Shown: piece after piece, positions 1 through 6,554 of the stretch | Numbering within the stretch: the first letter of the stretch is position 1 | Layout of the letters: every line of letters starts with the position of its first letter | Source of the DNA: CAYJPK01 sp964372035 | GTDB taxonomy: Bacteria; Desulfobacterota; Desulfovibrionia; Desulfovibrionales; Desulfovibrionaceae | NCBI GenBank assembly: GCA_964372035.1 | Contig: CAYJPK010000063.1 | Location: forward strand, 1-12,583 | DNA: 12,583 nucleotides | Direction: 5' to 3' | The notes under the pieces: model-generated | Database searches by the model: none | What the model was told of the DNA's origin: nothing | The model's input: only the letters and a program-made list of their open reading frames with translations | Position numbers and translations under genes: made by a program

Positions 1-26
1 GTGATTGCCTGCTAGCGCAGTCAATG

Positions 27-52
27 ATAGTAATTTCATCTGAAATTACTAT
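27..52. repeat. Perfect 12-bp inverted repeat, hairpin at left edge
   Basis: Arms 27-38 and 41-52 (ATAGTAATTTCA / TGAAATTACTAT) are perfect reverse complements separated by only two bases, so either strand can form a long AT-rich hairpin. It lies 43 nt beyond the stop codon of the minus-strand MATE gene, where a terminator would be expected, but neither strand shows a T-run directly after the stem, so a classical terminator is not clear. On the plus strand only one frame is open from the window edge (stop TAA at 54-56, about 17 codons). The hairpin could therefore overlap the 3' end of a convergent gene that began before the window. That reading is weak. Confidence 0.5.
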
Positions 53-94
53 ATAAGCAATTTTAGTTTTTGAATGTCATTAGAAAAAATATGC

Positions 95-1450
95 CTACAT
101 CTGTTTATTGGTTTTTTTCAATAGTAAAAATCCTATAATTACAGCACAAAGTTCAGCAAAGGGAACACTAAGCCATATTCCATTTATATCTAAAAATAAG
201 GGTAAGGTGAATATCCCGATGCCGACGAAAATAAAACCTCTGCTTGCCGCTACAATAACAGATTGAAGCCCCTTTCCGATAAAGGTGAAATAGCCCGAAT
301 TTAATATATTGAAACCCGACATTAAAAAAGCAATAGCATACAGCTTTCCGCCTGATACAGCTAATTGAATTAAAGAAAGATTATCGGTGATAAAGAGCGA
401 AACAAGCTGTTTACCTGCAAAAAATAATAGTAAAAAGAGCATTAAGCCGAAAATAAAATTAATAAAATAAGATAAATTCATAACTTGCTTAACTCTTTTG
501 ATATTTCTTGCACCAAAGTTGTAGCTTACTATCGGTCCTATGCCGTCTGAAATGCCAAATAGTAGCATAGCTCCCAATGTGCCAACATAGTTAATTGAGG
601 TAAAAGCCGCAACTCCGCCCTCACCTGCTATTTGCATAAGTGAGGTGTTAAACAAAAACGCAATCACAGCTATAGAAATAGAGTTAATTCCCTCTGATGA
701 ACCATTATATAAAACACTCATAATGCTTGCAGTTGAAAATTTGCCTGCATAAATATTTATTATATTATCTTTATTTAGCATAGGTGATATTACCATTAAG
801 AGTGCTAAAGTATACGCCAAACCAGTTGCAAGAGCTGCACCCTTTACACCCATTCCCATCTTTGCAATAAAAAGATAATCAAGCGAAATATTCACCACAA
901 TACTTACAAGAGATCCATAAAAATATCTTTCTGGCTTGCCTACTATACGTGCGAGAAATCCAAAATAATATAAAGTACACATTGGTAATGCAAAAAGAGA
1001 GATAAAGTTGATGTATGCAGAACTATCAGCAAGCAAAACAGTATTAGCACCTAAGAGCCTTGCTATTTGTTCATTATAAGACACGCCTAAGACGGTAATT
1101 AGAACGCTACTTACCCAAATAATAATTTTAAAGGAATGAAAACAATCCTGTGCTCTTTTTTTCTTATTTTTTCCAAGTGCTATACCAACATAACTTTGAG
1201 CGCCTATACTAATAATCATGCTTATGCCCACAATTAACTGCATAAAGGGCATGGCAATATTTACGCTTGCAAGCGCATTACTGCCTATAAATCGACCGAC
1301 AAATATACCATCAATCATACCTTGTACACCTGTTATTATCATAGCGATTACAGCAGGTAAGCAGTATTTGAGCATAAGTTTAGGAATACTCTCTGTTCCA
1401 AGCACTCTTTCACTTTTTAAAATTATATTTTCAGTTGTTTCATTATTCAT
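95..1450 (-). CDS. MATE family multidrug efflux transporter (MepA-like)
   Basis: This is an inner-membrane cation-coupled antiporter of the MATE family, expected to export cationic drugs or metabolites. The 451-residue product has the usual family length and about 12 hydrophobic segments in two six-helix halves. The first begins near residue 28 after a soluble N-terminus; the second begins near 250. Family-like stretches include GVQGMIDGIFVGRFIG (41-56), VNISLDYLFIAKMGMGVKGA (186-205) and SDGIGPIVSYNFGARN (301-316), the last matching the conserved G..P..SYN.GA region of the second half. The C-terminus ends in a lysine-rich tail. The ATG sits 2 nt after the stop codon of the upstream MarR gene and has no strong Shine-Dalgarno site of its own, so translational coupling is likely. 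The order regulator-then-pump matches mepR-mepA of Staphylococcus aureus. The substrate cannot be read from sequence. Confidence 0.95.
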   Translation of the reverse strand: MNNETTENIILKSERVLGTESIPKLMLKYCLPAVIAMIITGVQGMIDGIFVGRFIGSNALASVNIAMPFMQLIVGISMIISIGAQSYVGIALGKNKKKRAQDCFHSFKIIIWVSSVLITVLGVSYNEQIARLLGANTVLLADSSAYINFISLFALPMCTLYYFGFLARIVGKPERYFYGSLVSIVVNISLDYLFIAKMGMGVKGAALATGLAYTLALLMVISPMLNKDNIINIYAGKFSTASIMSVLYNGSSEGINSISIAVIAFLFNTSLMQIAGEGGVAAFTSINYVGTLGAMLLFGISDGIGPIVSYNFGARNIKRVKQVMNLSYFINFIFGLMLFLLLFFAGKQLVSLFITDNLSLIQLAVSGGKLYAIAFLMSGFNILNSGYFTFIGKGLQSVIVAASRGFIFVGIGIFTLPLFLDINGIWLSVPFAELCAVIIGFLLLKKTNKQM

Positions 1451-1452
1451 AG

Positions 1453-1917
1453 TTATTTTAGCTTGTTTTCTGTTGTATTAGTATAAGTTTCTTCAAGAAA
1501 TATTCTGCTGATAAGTGAAAGAGTTTCACATAAGGTTTCCAAATCCTTTTCGGAATACTTTTCATTCAAGCTCTCAGAAAGTTTATGCTCTAATGCTTTA
1601 GCGTAAAAATTTGCACTGCTGTCATCACTTACAAAGAGATAATATATTCTTTTATCATTTTGGCTTTGTTCCCTTGTAACATAACCTTTTTTAATAAGTT
1701 CTTTGATTTTCTTTGTTACTGAAGGTCTTGAGACACAAAGCATATCAGCGATTTGCGTTGAGGTGTATTTACCAGGATATGCACGTATTATATCAAGGTA
1801 TAATATATCATTATAGGTGAGTTTTGATTGTCCCTGTAAGCTGTTTTGTAACCTTAACTCAGAAATAGATAAATCATGGTAAAATTTTGTCAGTACATCT
1901 GTTAGTTTACTATTCAT
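1453..1917 (-). CDS. MarR family transcriptional regulator
   Basis: This is a small dimeric winged-helix repressor, 154 residues, the normal MarR length. Residues 33-48 and 52-77 form the helix-turn-helix (TSTQIADMLCVSRPSVTKKI, recognition helix around SRPSVTKKIKEL). The wing follows at about 80-96 with the typical D-K-R pattern (NDKRIYYLFVSD). N- and C-terminal helices form the dimer interface. The ATG at 1915-1917 is preceded by GGAG with about six bases of spacing. The gene is first in a two-gene operon with the MATE pump (2-nt intergenic gap), so it most likely represses its own promoter and the pump and is released by a pump substrate, as in MarR/MepR systems. A perfect inverted repeat around its promoter is the likely binding site. 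Family assignment is firm; the ligand is unknown. Confidence 0.94.
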   Translation of the reverse strand: MNSKLTDVLTKFYHDLSISELRLQNSLQGQSKLTYNDILYLDIIRAYPGKYTSTQIADMLCVSRPSVTKKIKELIKKGYVTREQSQNDKRIYYLFVSDDSSANFYAKALEHKLSESLNEKYSEKDLETLCETLSLISRIFLEETYTNTTENKLK

Positions 1918-1935
1918 ATTTTCTCCGACATTTAA

Positions 1936-1971
1936 ATAGTTGCCTTAAAGTAATTATTATAATGCAACTAT
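1936..1971. promoter_or_regulatory. Probable MarR operator (inverted repeat around the -10)
   Basis: ATAGTTGC (1936-1943) and GCAACTAT (1964-1971) are perfect 8-bp inverted arms, 20 bp apart. One arm lies in the promoter spacer and the other just downstream of the predicted start of transcription, so bound protein would cover the -10 box. The position directly upstream of the MarR gene makes autoregulation the simplest reading. The spacing is wide for a single MarR dimer, so each arm might instead be part of a separate imperfect site. Confidence 0.6.
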
Positions 1972-1982
1972 ATTTTTGTCAA
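1956..1982 (-). promoter_or_regulatory. Promoter of the MarR-MATE operon
   Basis: Read on the minus strand, TTGACA (1982-1977) and TATAAT (1961-1956) match the sigma-A consensus exactly, but the spacer is only 15 bp. An overlapping TAATAA two bases further on gives a 17-bp spacer. Transcription would start near 1949, giving a leader of about 32 nt to the MarR start codon. Confidence 0.7.
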
Positions 1983-2019
1983 GAAGTTTTAATTCTGAAT
2001 AAAAACAAAGCTTTTTATT

Positions 2020-2112
2020 TCAATATTCCCAGGGAGTTAGATTATAATATTCCTTGAGTAGCACTGCAAACTTATCTTAACTTTAATATCCAACCAGACT
2101 TATAATGTCCAT
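2020..2112 (-). pseudogene. C-terminal relic of an AraC-family regulator
   Basis: Read on the minus strand from 2112, the frame gives MDIISLVGY, stop, S, stop, then DKFAVLLKEYYNLTPWEY, then TGA. This fits the second helix-turn-helix of AraC regulators, whose usual pattern is DIA..VGYES...F...FK..YG.TP.EYR. Both internal TAA codons (2083-2085 and 2077-2079) fall where the family usually has acidic or polar residues (GAA to TAA), and the final TGA stands where an Arg (CGA) is expected. No upstream part of the protein is recognisable. It is best seen as the decayed end of a regulator gene. The call rests on reading a motif by eye over 30 codons. Confidence 0.55.
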
Positions 2113-2189
2113 TTTTTGAAACTAAACACAACATGGACGCTATACACGAAGGTACTTAAAATTACTTATTTTTATTTTAATTTTCTTGA

Positions 2190-2378
2190 AATATTACTTT
2201 TTTAGCAACTAGCAATAATTATGCAGGATTTGTGTCATTTAGTTCACGACATGAAAACACGCAAACAGTTCTTTCTTCATTAGATTATAGGGATAAAGCT
2301 TTTATTTCATTGTCTTTCGATGGTAGAGATTACACAAAACAAAAGGAAAAACTAAACTCATTTTTATATTATTTATAA
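2190..2378 (+). pseudogene. Startless ORF tail, unknown protein
   Basis: A 62-codon open frame runs from just after a TGA (2187-2189) to TAA at 2376-2378. It has no ATG; a GTG at 2232-2234 lacks a well-spaced Shine-Dalgarno site. The product (for example SSRHENTQTVLSSLDYRDKA and then FISLSFDGRDYTKQKEKL) has a mixed, protein-like composition rather than the Lys/Asn/Phe/Ile runs that random AT-rich DNA gives. I do not recognise the family. It may be the 3' end of a decayed gene. One copy of the dispersed repeat lies about 200 bp downstream in the same orientation. Confidence 0.3.
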
Positions 2379-2575
2379 AATTTATATAAAAAAATACTAT
2401 ATGTTTTTATAAAAGAAGTTTTACTTTGCTCATTCCAAGCTCACAGCAAAATTATGATACCACCAGATTTAGCTTATCGTAAAATTAACACAATCTGGCT
2501 GTCACTAAATTTAAAATCTTTCATAATATTACATACTTGGTTGAGTATGAAATATTCTATTTAGTAGGTACTGAA

Positions 2576-2635
2576 AAAGTCATAAAAATACAAGAAAAGT
2601 ATTCTTTGATTCCTTGTTTTTTATATTTTTATTAG
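2576..2635 (+). repeat. Dispersed repeat, copy A (hairpin plus T-run)
   Basis: Positions 2576-2601 (26 bases) are an exact reverse complement of 12430-12455, and looser similarity continues for ~30 more bases through a C/T-rich block, a T-run and TTTTTATT. Inside the copy, ACAAG (2589-2593) pairs with CTTGT and AAAG with CTTT, followed by TTTTTT. The conserved unit therefore resembles an intrinsic terminator with a conserved 5' flank. Confidence 0.65.
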
Positions 2636-2758
2636 CATGCTATAGTAAATAAATTCTTTTATTACAAGATGTTAAAATGTTTTTCATCATCGACTATTTA
2701 AAGCTGCACAACTTTTTGTAAGCTTTACCTAAAAATATCTTTAACCCAAAAAATTAAT

Positions 2759-2816
2759 AAAAGGACTTGTTGACTAACTCACCTTATACAAAGGCTTATC
2801 ACCAAGTCCTTTTTTA
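2759..2816. terminator. Bidirectional intrinsic terminator downstream of the chemoreceptor
   Basis: Perfect 11-bp arms AAAAGGACTTG (2759-2769) and CAAGTCCTTTT (2803-2813) enclose a smaller CCTT/AAGG hairpin. On the plus strand the stem runs into TTTTTATTT; on the minus strand it runs into TTTTATTAATTTTTT. It begins about 60 nt beyond the chemoreceptor's stop codon and probably ends that transcript. The 33-nt loop is longer than in most intrinsic terminators. Confidence 0.75.
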
Positions 2817-2874
2817 TTTAATCAAGAGAAATTAAATTCTCCTAAAAACAATATACAAGCCCTAGAAAAACACT

Positions 2875-5046
2875 TTATACATTAGACATTGTTTCCTGCA
2901 ATTCTTGCGCTTGTTCTGCTAGCTCACGAATTGCCTCTGCGGATTGAATTATTGCTTCAGCATTTTTGTTTACAACTTCATTAATGCCCGTCATAGCGTG
3001 TGAAATACCTTCCGAAACAGTGGTTTGTTCACTAGCTGCATTTGCTATTTGATGAATCATATCAGTATTAAGTTTCGTAACAGAGGTAATTTCATGCAAT
3101 GAGTTTTCAGACTGCTTTGCGCACTCGGACGTTCTTAAAATCTGTTGAACAACTTTTTTAACTTCATCTTGATTTGCAGCACTTGAATCTTGAATTGACC
3201 GAACTCTTTCACTTACTTCACGTGTTGCATTCATTGTTTTTTCAGCAAGTTTTCTAACTTCATCTGCTACAACAGCAAAACCACGCCCTGCATCACCAGC
3301 TCGTGCCGCTTCAATAGCTGCGTTTAAAGCAAGAAGGTTTGTTTGATCTGCAATGTCAGTAATAACACTAATAATGCTACCAATTCCACTTGAAAGCTGG
3401 TCTAATTTTTCCATGTTTTGTGTCAGATTTTCAGCAGAATCAGTTAAAGTAGTCATAGCGTGAGACATATTATCTATAGTTTCAAGACCTTCTTGTGCTT
3501 TTTCAAGGACTACATTACTTTGAATAGCTGTGCTTGATGCATTATGGGCTACTTCCTGAACTGACGCATTCATTTCTGTCATTGCTGTGCTAGTTCTTTC
3601 AATGCTTTCACGTTGGTAGCTTGAGCCTTCCACGATAAAGTCTGTTTGAGCTGACAGTTCTTCTGTTGCAGACGCCACACGAGTTGCTATTTCAATAGCT
3701 TTAATTGACATATTTTTGATTGCTTCACTTTGCTCATGAACTTGTGTAATGTCATTTAGGAATTCAATATATCCCACAGCATTATTATTTTCATCATAAA
3801 GAGGGTTAGCAAATACGTCAAAATGCATGTTTTTGCCATTAATTACACAAAGCGCAACGGCATTTATCTTACCACGAGCTTTAATAGCATTACAACCTAA
3901 ACAGTTTTCATTACCACAAGCAGGCGAGTTGAAAAGCATTCCACAATTTTTCCCAACCGCATCTGTAATATTAAGGGTGTCTTTTGCTGTTTTATTCATA
4001 TAAACTATCTTATTGTCTTGAGTAGCTGTAAAAATGTTAGTTGGCATATTATCAAGTAGTTCTTGATAAGACTGTACGAGCCTATTAACAGAAACAATAA
4101 GTTTATTGAAACCGCCTTCAAACTTAGTTTCATCAGCTTTTGCAGTTAATTCACCAGAAGAAACTTTACTTGATGTACTTGTGATTTCATTAACAATAGC
4201 GTTTACTGTACTAAGCATGTTGCTCATAGCATTTACTAATTGTCCAATTTCATTTTTTTTGTTTGATTTAACGGTTGCTGACAAGTTGCCTCGGCTCACT
4301 TCTTTTGCAAATAAAGTTGATTGCTCTATTGGTTTGATTACTGCTTGATGTATAAATAAATAAGAAAGCAAAGCTATGGCGATAGTCATGAGCATACAGC
4401 CTATTGCAATGTATTTGGACAGTGTAAATTTATAAGTAACCTCTTCAGCTAATTCATTTGTTCTAACGGCTAATTTTGAAAAAAAAGCACTAATAGGAAC
4501 CATAACCTTAGCTGCTTCATCTCTGTATTTTTGACCAAAAACCATTTCAATTGCCATTTGTTGATTAGGAGCACCACTTATAGTATAGTTATTATTGTTA
4601 TCTTTGAACTTACCATGCATAGCATTCATAGCTTCAATTTCAATATTAACTAAGGTATTTGAGATATTATTTGATTCGTTTAGTAAATTAAACTCAGTAT
4701 CATTAATACCATATTGCTTTAATAAGTCTAACAATCCAGCTTTTTGACCAGCAGCAACAGTTGCATCTTGCGGACGCGCTAACTTACCAGCTCTAATATC
4801 AACTATTTTGTTGTATTCTTCTTTAAAGTACTCATCATTGTTTGCAATATAGAGTCGCACATTACGAGTAAGGTCTTCAGAAGACTTTTTAAGCTCGCGT
4901 GATAATTCCATTAGTGTATCATTGTTTTTATTGACTTCTTGAATTTCGTTAAATGCATTGCTTGCAGTAAAAAGAAAATATAAAGACACAAAAATCATTA
5001 GTGCCACTAAAAGGTTAGATATGAAAAAAATTGTTCGAATTTTCAT
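2875..5046 (-). CDS. Methyl-accepting chemotaxis protein with double HAMP and cysteine-containing PAS
   Basis: This is a membrane chemoreceptor that controls CheA/CheW and so flagellar switching. In order: transmembrane helix about 7-27; mostly helical extracellular domain 28-209; transmembrane helix about 211-233; HAMP about 234-288; a second HAMP-like segment about 290-328 (SSGELTAKADETKFEGG); PAS about 330-435; and the coiled-coil signalling domain 450-723. The hairpin tip (564-601) carries the near-invariant ALNAAIEAARAGDAGRGFAV. The PAS domain holds Cys368, Cys377, Cys382 and Cys385 (C-x8-C-x4-C-x2-C), which suggests metal or redox sensing. There is no C-terminal CheR-tethering pentapeptide. 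The ATG is preceded by CAGGAGAACTT, a good ribosome-binding site. No che or flagellar genes are in the window, so this is a stand-alone receptor, and its ligand is unknown. Confidence 0.95.
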   Translation of the reverse strand: MKIRTIFFISNLLVALMIFVSLYFLFTASNAFNEIQEVNKNNDTLMELSRELKKSSEDLTRNVRLYIANNDEYFKEEYNKIVDIRAGKLARPQDATVAAGQKAGLLDLLKQYGINDTEFNLLNESNNISNTLVNIEIEAMNAMHGKFKDNNNNYTISGAPNQQMAIEMVFGQKYRDEAAKVMVPISAFFSKLAVRTNELAEEVTYKFTLSKYIAIGCMLMTIAIALLSYLFIHQAVIKPIEQSTLFAKEVSRGNLSATVKSNKKNEIGQLVNAMSNMLSTVNAIVNEITSTSSKVSSGELTAKADETKFEGGFNKLIVSVNRLVQSYQELLDNMPTNIFTATQDNKIVYMNKTAKDTLNITDAVGKNCGMLFNSPACGNENCLGCNAIKARGKINAVALCVINGKNMHFDVFANPLYDENNNAVGYIEFLNDITQVHEQSEAIKNMSIKAIEIATRVASATEELSAQTDFIVEGSSYQRESIERTSTAMTEMNASVQEVAHNASSTAIQSNVVLEKAQEGLETIDNMSHAMTTLTDSAENLTQNMEKLDQLSSGIGSIISVITDIADQTNLLALNAAIEAARAGDAGRGFAVVADEVRKLAEKTMNATREVSERVRSIQDSSAANQDEVKKVVQQILRTSECAKQSENSLHEITSVTKLNTDMIHQIANAASEQTTVSEGISHAMTGINEVVNKNAEAIIQSAEAIRELAEQAQELQETMSNV

Positions 5047-5120
5047 AAGTTCTCCTGAATTTTTAGTTTATATTAAGACTATAATACTTCAGACTGAAAA
5101 ATACTTCGTTTGAAAGATGA

Positions 5121-5147
5121 ATTAGCTATAGGTATTTTATGGCTAAT
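5121..5147 (-). other. Hairpin in the chemoreceptor 5' leader
   Basis: ATTAGC (5121-5126) and GCTAAT (5142-5147) are perfect arms, extended inward by three more pairs after one mismatch. If the promoter at 5267-5296 is used, this hairpin lies mid-leader, about 75-100 nt before the start codon. I see no known riboswitch motif; in particular the conserved blocks of c-di-GMP-I are absent. Confidence 0.3.
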
Positions 5148-5266
5148 CTTCGGTGTTTAGAATAATAGAAGCTGTTAAACTATATTATGAAATCATGAAA
5201 ACTATTAGTAAGGACTATAAACAGGTTAGGTTTATTTTGATACATGTAATTTAGAATAGATACTTT

Positions 5267-5296
5267 ATTATATATCACAGAACTATAAAAAGTCAA
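5267..5296 (-). promoter_or_regulatory. Promoter of the chemoreceptor gene
   Basis: On the minus strand TTGACT (5296-5291) and TATAAT (5272-5267) are separated by 18 bp, a near-perfect sigma-A promoter. Transcription would start near 5260, leaving a leader of about 214 nt before the chemoreceptor ATG. No SigD/sigma-28 motif of the kind common for chemotaxis genes was seen closer to the gene. Confidence 0.6.
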
Positions 5297-5394
5297 TCAA
5301 AACTAAGTATAATTTGCTGAAATAGTAACTCAATCGCTTAATCATGAATTTCGAAAACTGTAGATTTTATCCCAAAATGTTCATATGAAACAAC

Positions 5395-5422
5395 TTGACA
5401 ATCTTATGTTTGCATGTATAAA
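5395..5422 (+). promoter_or_regulatory. Promoter of the second MATE gene, with inverted repeat around the -10
   Basis: TTGACA (5395-5400) and TATAAA (5417-5422) are separated by 16 bp, and transcription should begin near 5429. Perfect 7-bp arms TTTGCAT (5409-5415) and ATGCAAA (5425-5431) flank the -10 box with nine bases between them, a layout typical of a repressor operator. The promoter of the MarR-MATE operon also carries TTGCAT directly before its -10, so a shared regulator is possible but not shown. Confidence 0.7.
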
Positions 5423-5463
5423 AAATGCAAATACGCGGAGGGTGCGTTATTAAAAATAACTCG

Positions 5464-5506
5464 CTGGATAAGGTATGCTTAGGCACACTTTATCCAGTTT
5501 TTTTTT
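5464..5506 (+). terminator. Intrinsic terminator in the leader of the second MATE gene (attenuator)
   Basis: CTGGATAAGGTATG (5464-5477) pairs with CACACTTTATCCAG (5484-5497), 14 positions with one G-T wobble and one A-C mismatch, around a six-base loop. Nine T follow (5498-5506). The gene's GGAG begins on the very next base. A transcript from the promoter at 5395-5422 must pass this hairpin to reach the gene, so expression probably depends on antitermination. A smaller hairpin (GTTATT 5446-5451 / AATAAC 5455-5460) and an unused-looking GGAGGG (5437-5442) lie just before it. No known riboswitch class was recognised. Confidence 0.75.
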
Positions 5507-5516
5507 GGAGAAAAAC

Positions 5517-6394
5517 ATGGATTTACTAAAAGATAATGTGCGAAATATTTATTTAAAATACTTATTAGCTTCCTTTGGAGGAGCTATTTTACCATCTGTT
5601 TATGGTCTTGTAGATATGATTGTTGTTGGGCAATATCATGGTCCAAATGGAGCAGCAGCAATGGCTATAATTGCGCCTATATGGAATGTTATCTTTAGCT
5701 GTGGGCTTTTGACAGGCATTGGGGCATCTATCTTGTTTAGCATAAACAAAAATTCAATACCAAATAATTATTTCACTATAGGAGTGCTTCTCACTAGCAT
5801 AATATCTCTATTCTTATGGTTGGCTTTAATTTTTTTTGAAGAAACAATTTTATATACTTTAGGGGCAGATGAAACCCTGCTTCCCTTAACACAGAATTAT
5901 CTTATCCCTGTCAAATTTACAGTGCCTGTTTTTCTTTTTATGATTTTTATGGCTGCATTTTTGCGAAATGATAATAACCCTATGCTCTCAACAAAAGCAG
6001 TTCTGTTTGGTGGTGTAGTAAATATCGTTGGCGATATTTTTTTTGTTTTTACTCTCGATATGGGTATCATGGGTGCAGGCTTAGCAACGGCATTAGGGGC
6101 TCTTAGTTCACTTTTTGTAATGTTAACTCACTTTAGAACAAAGCAAAATACTCTACACTTTGTAAAGCCTACAAAAATTATAAGCATTTCAAAGAAAATT
6201 GTAACTCTAGGTTTTTCAACTTTCTTTATTGATATAGCAATTGGAATTTTAACAATGCTGTTCAATATANNNNNNNNNNNNNNNNNNNNNNNNNNNNNNN
6301 NNNNNNNNNNNNNNNNNNNNNNNNNNNNNNNNNNNNNNNNNNNNNNNNNNNNNNNNNNNNNNNNNNNNNTATAGTTTTTATAAGCAAAAAATAA
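5517..6394 (+). CDS. Second MATE family efflux transporter, interrupted by assembly gap
   Basis: The 251 residues before the gap form the N-terminal half of a MATE antiporter: about six to seven hydrophobic segments, with family-like stretches at 26-45 (PSVYGLVDMIVVGQYHGPNG), 168-178 (VNIVGDIFFVF) and 183-194 (GIMGAGLATALG). The ATG at 5517 is chosen because GGAG (5507-5510) stands six bases before it. An upstream in-frame ATG at 5475 lies inside the terminator stem and has no ribosome-binding site. Directly after the N-run one frame reads IVFISKK then TAA (6392-6394), a plausible hydrophobic-then-basic MATE C-terminus. About 190 residues (near 570 bp) are missing, far more than the 100 N placed there. 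It is only distantly similar to the first pump and has no adjacent regulator gene. Confidence 0.85.
6270..6369. other. Assembly gap of 100 N
   Basis: The run is exactly 100 N, the usual placeholder for a scaffold join of unknown size. The flanking MATE gene needs roughly 570 bp here, so coordinates to the right are offset relative to the real genome. Confidence 0.95.
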
Positions 6395-6436
6395 TTTCTT
6401 ATTGTGACACAGCTTTTTTTTAGTTTTATTTTTAAC

Positions 6437-6473
6437 GTGTGCTTTTAGCTTTAAAAACTAGCTGTAAGCACAC
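6437..6473 (+). terminator. Hairpin after the second MATE gene, possible weak terminator
   Basis: GTGTGCTT (6437-6444) and AAGCACAC (6466-6473) are perfect arms, with an inner AGCT/AGCT pairing. The hairpin starts about 43 nt after the inferred MATE stop codon. No clear T-run follows on the plus strand (TTATGCTT), so termination efficiency is doubtful. It may instead be part of the leader region before the TrmO gene. Confidence 0.4.
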
Positions 6474-6554
6474 TTATGCTTGCAAAAATTGATATATTAC
6501 CCTAATTATGAGATAAAGAAAAATACAATTTTAAAACAACATAAGGATAAAAAC

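Noticed and set aside
1218..1481. Plus-strand open frames inside the MATE, chemoreceptor, permease and ATPase genes
   Set aside because: They lie antisense to well-supported genes, lack ribosome-binding sites and encode unfamiliar low-complexity proteins.
2463..2498. CCAGATT/AATCTGG inverted repeat
   Set aside because: Seven-base arms with a 22-base loop, no T-run and no nearby gene to regulate; likely chance.
5406..5453. 15-codon ORF (M F A C I K N A N T R R V R Y) resembling a drug-sensing leader peptide with an R-x-R motif
   Set aside because: Its ATG lies between the -35 and -10 boxes of the best promoter, so it would not be in the transcript, and it has no Shine-Dalgarno site. It would only matter if an upstream promoter were used.
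5475..5516. Upstream ATG extending the second MATE protein by 14 residues
   Set aside because: The codon sits inside the terminator stem and has no ribosome-binding site; the extension is read from the hairpin and T-run. The ATG at 5517 has GGAG at proper spacing.
6480..6554. N-terminal extension of 25 residues on the TrmO-family protein
   Set aside because: The ATG lies just after the 6437-6473 hairpin, has no ribosome-binding site, and the added residues do not resemble the family.
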